Part shown: piece by piece, positions 6,841 through 11,371 of the stretch
How the letters are laid out: each line of letters begins with the position of its first letter
How positions within the stretch are numbered: the stretch's first letter is position 1
Assembly (NCBI GenBank): GCA_036554605.1
Contig: DATBMY010000384.1
Coordinates: 1 to 11,371 of the forward strand
Source: DATBMY01 sp036554605
GTDB lineage: Bacteria > Acidobacteriota > Blastocatellia > UBA7656
DNA: 11,371 nucleotides
Direction: 5' to 3'
Translations under genes and position numbers: made by a program
Notes under the pieces: generated by a model
Seen by the model: only the letters and a program-made list of their open reading frames with translations
What the model was told of the DNA's origin: nothing
Database searches by the model: none

Positions 6841-9180
6841 AGTCCTGGCTTCGCTGGGGCGTTTAAGGTATTTAGCCATCACCAGGGTCGCGCCGTCGTC
6901 GGTGCGGTCGAAGCGGACTTCATCCATCAATGCGCGTATGATCTGAAGTCCGCGGCCGCGGGCGCGTGGGTCCTGATGATTGCCGGCTGTTGGGCTTGTC
7001 TCTGTCGCCGAGGGTCCGAATGACTTGCCTTTATTCGTGACGGTGATTATCAAGCGATCATCGTCGAGGGCAAAGCGCTGGTGAATCCTGCGGTCCGGGC
7101 TGTCGCTATGCTCGGCGGCGTTGATGCAGGCTTCGATTAAAGCCGTCTTTATCTGGTTTATAGATTCCTGCTCGAAATCGGCCGAGCGCGCTATCTGCTC
7201 TACGAGCCGCGCGGCTATAAGCTCGGCCTCTTCTTCGACCGGTATCACCAGCTCGAACTGACTTGCGGGGCGCGCGCCAGTCTCGCCAGCCGAGACTTTT
7301 AGCAGGTAATCGTAGAGCAAATCAAGCTGTAAATATGTCGAGGTATGCGCGCCGAGCGCCGCCAGCCGCTCGCCGGCCATAGCGGAAAAGCCTTCCTTGC
7401 TGACGTACCACCTGACGACGCGCGGCCGGGCAGAGCGCTCACGGTTTGCGCGCGAGGCCGACTCCAGGCGCTGGCTTACCCGGTTGAGCGTCTCGAGGTC
7501 GAGCGGCTCTTTCGAGTTTATCAGGGCTATGAGCCAGAGCACTTCGTTTGCCTCGCTGTAGATGCCGCCTTCGAACCCGCTCGCCGCAAAGAGCCTGAAA
7601 GATACGCCGGGCTGCTCGCCCGCCCCCGCATCCTCGACAAGCACCATCTGCGGCAGGCGAAGCCTCTCTTGCTCTTCGTCGAGCGCGCGGCGCACCTGTA
7701 CCCGGCTCATTCCGCGATAACGCTTATCAAAAGCATTTATGTCATAAAGCGCCGCGGGCACGCTTTGAAAATCGAAGCGTGAAAGCGACTCCGCCAGTTG
7801 CGACTCGACCGCGCGGTTGTAGCGCGACATCATCAGGCGGTAAGAGTCTTTTAGCTTTTCGCCAAGCAACTCCTCGCCCGCGATGGGGCGGCGAGCGCCG
7901 GCGATTTCGCTGCGATACTTCGCGCGCACGTAATCCTTGAGCACCGTATCAGACGACGCGCTTACAAACCCGTAGCTGATCTCAACAAGCTCGCTCGCGG
8001 CAAGCCGGGCCAATAGCTCGTCAGCCCCGGTCGCGTGTTCGAGTATTCGCTCTCTTGCTACATCGGCCGGCACCGGCCCGCCGTAATCGATAACGAGCGC
8101 GAGCAGCTCAAGCGCCGCCCGCCGCGCCCCGGGGTCTGGAGCCAGCTCGCGCAACACCGCGCTCAGGTAATGCGATATGCGCCCCCCAAGTACCTCGTCC
8201 GTATATATGCGCTCGAATTCCATGAAGGTCTTGAGCGACGCGCCGCGCGAGGCTGCCGATTCGATCAGCGAGCGCGTATAGAAAAGGTCACGGCCAAGCT
8301 GCTGCATCATCAGCTCGACCGTTGAGTCGCTTATATCCACGCCGAGCTTTCCGACCGACGCGCGTATCAATCGCTCAAAGTGCTCCTCGCCGAGCGGCTC
8401 CAGGCGTATCAACTCAAGCCCGTCGAATAACTCTTCATCCGGCGGAATCAGATCGAGCAGGGGCCCGCGCGCTCCGCTCAAGACATACAACGGCGCGCGC
8501 CCGGTCAATCCGGCCGGCAGCCCGTCGCCGCGCCGGCCCGTCACTATCCTCAAAAACTCCGACCGCGGATACCGGAGACGGTCGCCGGCGAAAAGATGGA
8601 AGTCGTCGACCATCACAAACGGCGTGATCCCCGTGCGCAAGGCCGCGGAGGTCGGGGCCGACAAAGCCCGCCGCACTTGCAACTCCAGGTCGCCGGCCTG
8701 CCGGGCGGCGGAAAAGTTATCGACCAGCGCGCGCGCCCAGAGATGATATTCCGGCGGCGCCTCGCGCACTATGACGGGAAGCGGCTCGTCCGAAAGCGCG
8801 AGCAGTTCCGGCGAGCCGCGGCGGAAAGCGATGAACTGCGCGAGAAACCGCGACAGGTAATCGCGCGCAAAAACGGAGAGGTCTATCTCGGATGCGGGCA
8901 GGCGGTAATAGAAGGGCGCGGTGTCGCCCCTCTCATCGAACAACCGGTCGAAGGTCTTCGCCAGCAGCTCCGTCTTGCCGGAGCGCGGCGCGCCAAGCAC
9001 CAGCGCGTTTCGAGCGCGCCGCGTTGATTCGCGCAGCCTCTTGCTCGTTGGCTTAAAGAATTGAAGCGGGCCTACGCGCGACCTGGCTAGCTCGTATACT
9101 TTCGCCGACTCGGCTTCACGGTCGAAGTATTCTTCGTCGGGCAGCCGACTCAGTATCTGCTTTGAATCGGGATTGGTCAT
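6829..9180 (-). CDS. P-loop ATPase fused to an RsbW-like anti-sigma (HATPase_c) kinase domain
   Basis: This 783-residue fusion protein begins with an AAA/STAND-like ATPase: Walker A GAPRSGKT at 63-70, a Walker B-like FVMVDD at 188-193, and a sensor-like LYVLSGARG near 231-239. A winged-helix-like stretch follows at about 350-425. The middle (about 440-630) is poorly recognisable; VSKEGFSAMAG near 593-603 recalls the C-terminal nuclease-fold domain of archaeal-type ATPases. The C-terminus (about 640-770) is a GHKL kinase of the RsbW/SpoIIAB type, with N box IEACINAAEHS (682-692), G1 region ITVTNKGKSF (712-721) and G2 RGRGLQIIRALMDEV (741-755). In G1 the usual Asp is Asn716. The likely substrate is the STAS protein encoded next. 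The ATG at 9180 lies 24 bases after the cyclase stop and has no clear Shine-Dalgarno. The last codons and TGA lie in a repeat octamer. Confidence 0.88.
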   Translation of the reverse strand: MTNPDSKQILSRLPDEEYFDREAESAKVYELARSRVGPLQFFKPTSKRLRESTRRARNALVLGAPRSGKTELLAKTFDRLFDERGDTAPFYYRLPASEIDLSVFARDYLSRFLAQFIAFRRGSPELLALSDEPLPVIVREAPPEYHLWARALVDNFSAARQAGDLELQVRRALSAPTSAALRTGITPFVMVDDFHLFAGDRLRYPRSEFLRIVTGRRGDGLPAGLTGRAPLYVLSGARGPLLDLIPPDEELFDGLELIRLEPLGEEHFERLIRASVGKLGVDISDSTVELMMQQLGRDLFYTRSLIESAASRGASLKTFMEFERIYTDEVLGGRISHYLSAVLRELAPDPGARRAALELLALVIDYGGPVPADVARERILEHATGADELLARLAASELVEISYGFVSASSDTVLKDYVRAKYRSEIAGARRPIAGEELLGEKLKDSYRLMMSRYNRAVESQLAESLSRFDFQSVPAALYDINAFDKRYRGMSRVQVRRALDEEQERLRLPQMVLVEDAGAGEQPGVSFRLFAASGFEGGIYSEANEVLWLIALINSKEPLDLETLNRVSQRLESASRANRERSARPRVVRWYVSKEGFSAMAGERLAALGAHTSTYLQLDLLYDYLLKVSAGETGARPASQFELVIPVEEEAELIAARLVEQIARSADFEQESINQIKTALIEACINAAEHSDSPDRRIHQRFALDDDRLIITVTNKGKSFGPSATETSPTAGNHQDPRARGRGLQIIRALMDEVRFDRTDDGATLVMAKYLKRPSEARTEKG

Positions 9181-9204
9181 TCGACAGTATCGCAGCCCGT
9201 CTGC

Positions 9205-10854
9205 TCAATCGGGGTCGGGGTCGCCTTCATAGATCGAGACGCAATTGCGCCCCTGCATCTTCGCCTGGTAAAGCGCCCGGTCCGCCGTCTCGATTATTGC
9301 AAGCGGAGTCTGTCTGGAGCCGCTAAAAGACGAGACGCCTACGCTTAAAGTCACGCGGGCCATGGGCAGTCCCTGCTCGGACGTATATTCGGCGCCGGAG
9401 ACCGCGGCCTTGAGCCGCTCGGCTATGCGCGCGGCGTCCTCAATTTGCGTTTCCGGCAGCACTACACAAAACTCGTCGCCCGCGAACCGCGCGGCCATGT
9501 CGATGGCGCGGATCGAGCCGCGCAGTATATGCGCGGTCTGTTTCAGCACCCGGTCGGCGTTTGTATGGCCGAAGATGTCGTTGTAGCTCTTGAAATGGTC
9601 GACGTCTATGATCATGAAGGCCAGCGGGGTGTCGTATCGCTTGCTCCTCTCGACCTCTTCATAGAGCCGGTCTTCAAGGTAGCGGCGATTGGGAAGGCCG
9701 GTCAGCGCGTCCGTTAGCGACATACGCTGATAAGCCTCCGCCTTGCGGTGCCACTCGGTGCGGTCGATTATCAGCGCGAGGTGGGGCGAGACCAGCTCGA
9801 GCAACGAGAGGTCCTCTTCGTCGTAAGGTGAGCCGTCGGCGCGGTCGGTCAGGTTGATAACGCCGATCTTGCGCGGCCCGAGCATTATCGGAAAGCTAAT
9901 GAACGATTTGGTGCGGTAGCTGCCGGGTCTTTCTACCGGGAGTCTCAGGTCGTCGTCCGTGTCGCGGACCACCAGCGGCAAGCCCGCCGCCAGCACGCCT
10001 CCCGCGACCCCGTCGCCAAGCTTGATGCGCGAGGGGAGCGCCGCGCCCTCCGCGCCGACCGCCGCTTCAAGCGCAAGCTCGTTCGACTCCTCGTTCAATA
10101 TCATAAGCGAGCTGCGTTCGGTCCGCATGATCTGGCTGAACTTGGTGAGGACCGATTGATAAACTTTTTGCGAATCGAGCGAAGCGGCTACGCCGCGAAG
10201 AAAATCGTAAAACTGAGTAAGCGAACGCTTTCGGCTTTCGAGCTGATCGGTGAGCCTTATGATCTCAAGGTGAGCATCGAGCAGCTCTACCGACGCGCGC
10301 GGGGCCTCGGCGGTCGCGGCCTTCTTGCCCTCGCTCCGGAAATGATAAAGCGCGGTCGAAGCCACAAGGTCGGCGGCTTCTCCAAGCTCGCGCGTGTCTA
10401 TGAACTTTATGTTCTTAAGGCACTCGCCGCTTGCGACCGCCTCAAGCTCCGAATGATTGCGAAGAAACTCCGTGTACTCGACCGTAGAGCTGAAGGCGCG
10501 CCCGCCGAGAATTACCAGCTGCTTGCGATCAATCGAGACGGGGATAGCGAAGCAGTGCAACCCGGCGTGGCACGAGAAGTGAAGCGAGTTGCCCGTCTCC
10601 AGGGCTTTCGAGTATGCGCTTGAGCAATCGGCCGCGCAAAGCGGCGAGTAGTCGAGCGAGCCTCGAAGCGCCTGGCAAATACTGTTGTCGTTTTCTATAC
10701 GACCGATGACCGCGCCGTCGCGGCTGAGTGTTGAGAGGGCGACGCCGCTCTTTTCAGCAAGCGACTTCTGGAGCCGCAGCCAGACGGCAAGCGGATTGTC
10801 AGGCCGCGTCTCCTCCTCAGAAGATTTAGCTTTCTTAACGACCTGCTTAGCCAA
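9205..10854 (-). CDS. PocR-GAF-GGDEF diguanylate cyclase
   Basis: This 549-residue cytoplasmic sensor likely makes c-di-GMP from two GTP. It starts with a Lys-rich tail, then a PocR ligand-binding domain (about 20-170) with the typical Cys pattern C60, C73, C77 and FSCHAGLHCF (C95, C101). A GAF domain (about 212-365) and a GGDEF domain (about 378-545) follow. The cyclase has DALTGLPNRR, the metal-site Asp in IIDVDHFKSYND, and the signature as AGDEF (458-462), a variant compatible with activity. An inhibitory I-site, RAID (449-452), sits five residues upstream, suggesting product feedback. The only start codon after the in-frame upstream TAG is a TTG at 10854, with no convincing Shine-Dalgarno, so initiation may be weak. 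It is the first gene of the minus-strand cluster, with the ATPase/kinase 24 bases downstream. What the PocR and GAF domains bind is unknown. Confidence 0.92.
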   Translation of the reverse strand: MAKQVVKKAKSSEEETRPDNPLAVWLRLQKSLAEKSGVALSTLSRDGAVIGRIENDNSICQALRGSLDYSPLCAADCSSAYSKALETGNSLHFSCHAGLHCFAIPVSIDRKQLVILGGRAFSSTVEYTEFLRNHSELEAVASGECLKNIKFIDTRELGEAADLVASTALYHFRSEGKKAATAEAPRASVELLDAHLEIIRLTDQLESRKRSLTQFYDFLRGVAASLDSQKVYQSVLTKFSQIMRTERSSLMILNEESNELALEAAVGAEGAALPSRIKLGDGVAGGVLAAGLPLVVRDTDDDLRLPVERPGSYRTKSFISFPIMLGPRKIGVINLTDRADGSPYDEEDLSLLELVSPHLALIIDRTEWHRKAEAYQRMSLTDALTGLPNRRYLEDRLYEEVERSKRYDTPLAFMIIDVDHFKSYNDIFGHTNADRVLKQTAHILRGSIRAIDMAARFAGDEFCVVLPETQIEDAARIAERLKAAVSGAEYTSEQGLPMARVTLSVGVSSFSGSRQTPLAIIETADRALYQAKMQGRNCVSIYEGDPDPD

Positions 10855-11105
10855 TAGTGCCTGAGGCCTTAACGAGGCCCGCCTCCGATTTATGAATAGA
10901 CTGTTTAGGCGTGATGATGCCTGCTTACTTCTGTCCTGCTAGTGGGCCGAGCGAACAGGGCCTTCTTGTCGGCATCTCGACTGAAAGGGCCTTGATAACT
11001 GTCACGGGAGTAGCAATCTCGCTCCCTCGATTGCCTGACTTGCCCCGAAGCCAAAGTAGCATAGCGATATTGAGTTTGCAATAGAAACTTAAAGTACCCG
11101 TTTAG
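10855..11105. other. Leader and intergenic region of the signalling cluster
   Basis: No gene is seen on either strand. On the minus strand the cyclase frame is open back to a TAG near 10942 but contains no ATG, GTG or TTG other than the TTG at 10854. The stretch from about 11040 to 11100 is AT-richer than the surroundings and is a reasonable place for the cluster's promoter. The best minus-strand pair I find (TTGCAA, 17 bases, TACTTT) is too weak to call. I looked for a c-di-GMP riboswitch and did not find its conserved blocks. Confidence 0.5.
11006..11034. repeat. Two interleaved inverted repeats in the cluster leader
   Basis: On the plus strand, GGGAG (11006-11010) pairs with CTCCC (11022-11026), and GCAATC (11013-11018) pairs with GATTGC (11029-11034). 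The arms alternate, so in RNA the two stems either exclude each other or form a compact pseudoknot with very short loops (2, 3 and 2 bases). In DNA they could be overlapping dyad operators. The site lies about 150-180 bases upstream of the cyclase TTG start. Arms of 5 and 6 bases can arise by chance. Confidence 0.35.
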
Positions 11106-11297
11106 GTGTGAAGAACGGGAGAACGGGAGAAGTAGTGAAAGGGTGAAGAGGTGCAGCCGTGCCGCGTGGTCGGCCCGCGCGTTTTGTTGGCAGTCGGTTC
11201 CACGGGCTCACGCCCGCGGCTAATCCCCGCATGCCCTTCGGGCCTCATCCAGATATTGAACGATCTTAATATACCCCTTCACCTTTTCTCCTCATCT
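11106..11297 (+). repeat. Dispersed repeat element, copy 2 (degenerate arrays)
   Basis: The core (about 11156-11275) aligns with copy 1 in the same orientation and shares TCCACGGGCTCACGCCC, CGGCTAATCCCCGCA, GCGCGTTTTGT and CGATCTTAATATACC. Its first hairpin is better than in copy 1 (CGGGC-TCAC-GCCCG, 11203-11216). The second (GCCC-TTC-GGGC, about 11233-11243) has lost an outer pair. The left array is decayed but keeps an 8-base rhythm (GTGAAGAA, CGGGAGAA twice, GTAGTGAA, AGGGTGAA, GAGGTGCA). The right array is reduced to about three units (CCCCTTCA, CCTTTTCT, CCTCATCT). It is therefore probably an older or less homogenised copy. Together with copy 1 it brackets the cyclase and ATPase/kinase genes as direct repeats. 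Confidence 0.75.
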
Positions 11298-11307
11298 AAG
11301 GCTATTC

Positions 11308-11336
11308 TTGACAAAGCACATGGCGTGGTATAGGTT
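11308..11336 (+). promoter_or_regulatory. Candidate sigma-70-type promoter reading out of the window
   Basis: A perfect TTGACA (11308-11313) is followed by TATAGG after 15 bases (11329-11334) or TAGGTT after 17 bases (11331-11336). Neither -10 is ideal, so this is a candidate only. It lies just right of repeat copy 2 and points to the plus strand. A CGGAGG at 11355-11360 near the window end would suit the ribosome-binding site of a gene starting beyond the window. Confidence 0.4.
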
Positions 11337-11371
11337 CTGATTTGCGCTGGCGCCTCGGAGGTCCGACGAAA

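Noticed and set aside
4930..10854. A sigma factor gene as the target of the partner switch
   Set aside because: No sigma-70, ECF or sigma-B-like protein is encoded in the window, so the target is either unlinked or not a sigma factor.
10855..11060. c-di-GMP (GEMM) riboswitch upstream of the cyclase
   Set aside because: The context is attractive, but the conserved blocks of the GEMM fold are not seen on the minus strand.
11151..11333. Plus-strand frame of 60 codons at the right end
   Set aside because: It lies across repeat copy 2 and its edge, has no ribosome-binding site, and its residues are the translation of non-coding repeat.

Overview
The window is GC-rich bacterial DNA with dense coding and short gaps, and no rRNA, tRNA, phage or transposase gene. 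No taxonomic marker gene is present. The gene content (UPF0182 membrane protein, PocR-GAF-GGDEF and GAF-HD-GYP signalling proteins) and the dispersed GAAGGGGT-octamer elements with a CGGGC-TCAC-GCCCG core would fit an environmental bacterium, perhaps Acidobacteriota (Blastocatellia-like). That placement is a low-confidence impression.

Plus-strand block (1-4891). First comes the 3' part of an alpha/beta hydrolase gene that begins upstream of the window. Next is a complete UPF0182 (COG1615) integral membrane protein with a Gln-rich cytoplasmic or periplasmic tail, then a small cupin protein whose start lies one base after the UPF0182 stop. Last is a conserved uncharacterised protein whose base composition is visibly more AT-rich than its neighbours. 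The block ends convergently, 38 bases from the next gene.

Minus-strand block (10854 down to 4930). This is a four-gene signalling cluster read right to left. The first gene is a PocR-GAF-GGDEF diguanylate cyclase. The second is a 783-residue fusion of a P-loop ATPase, a middle region and an RsbW-like anti-sigma kinase domain. The third is a single STAS-domain anti-anti-sigma protein. The fourth is a GAF-HD-GYP c-di-GMP phosphodiesterase. The cluster therefore pairs enzymes that should make and destroy c-di-GMP with the two halves of a partner switch (ATP-dependent kinase and STAS substrate), and no sigma factor is nearby. My working hypothesis is that the fusion ATPase/kinase phosphorylates the STAS protein and that this switch controls c-di-GMP turnover or an unlinked sigma factor.

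Repeats. Two same-orientation copies of a dispersed element lie at about 6583-6840 and 11106-11297. Each has a conserved core of about 115 bases with small hairpins, flanked by tandem 8-base units in opposite orientation on the two sides (GAAGGGGT on the left, ACCCCTTC on the right). Copy 1 sits inside the signalling cluster between the ATPase/kinase and STAS genes and provides the last codons and stop of the ATPase gene. Copy 2 lies upstream of the cluster, so the two copies bracket the cyclase and ATPase/kinase genes. The right end (10855-11371) has no gene. It holds the cluster's leader with interleaved inverted repeats, element copy 2, and a plausible plus-strand promoter pointing out of the window.
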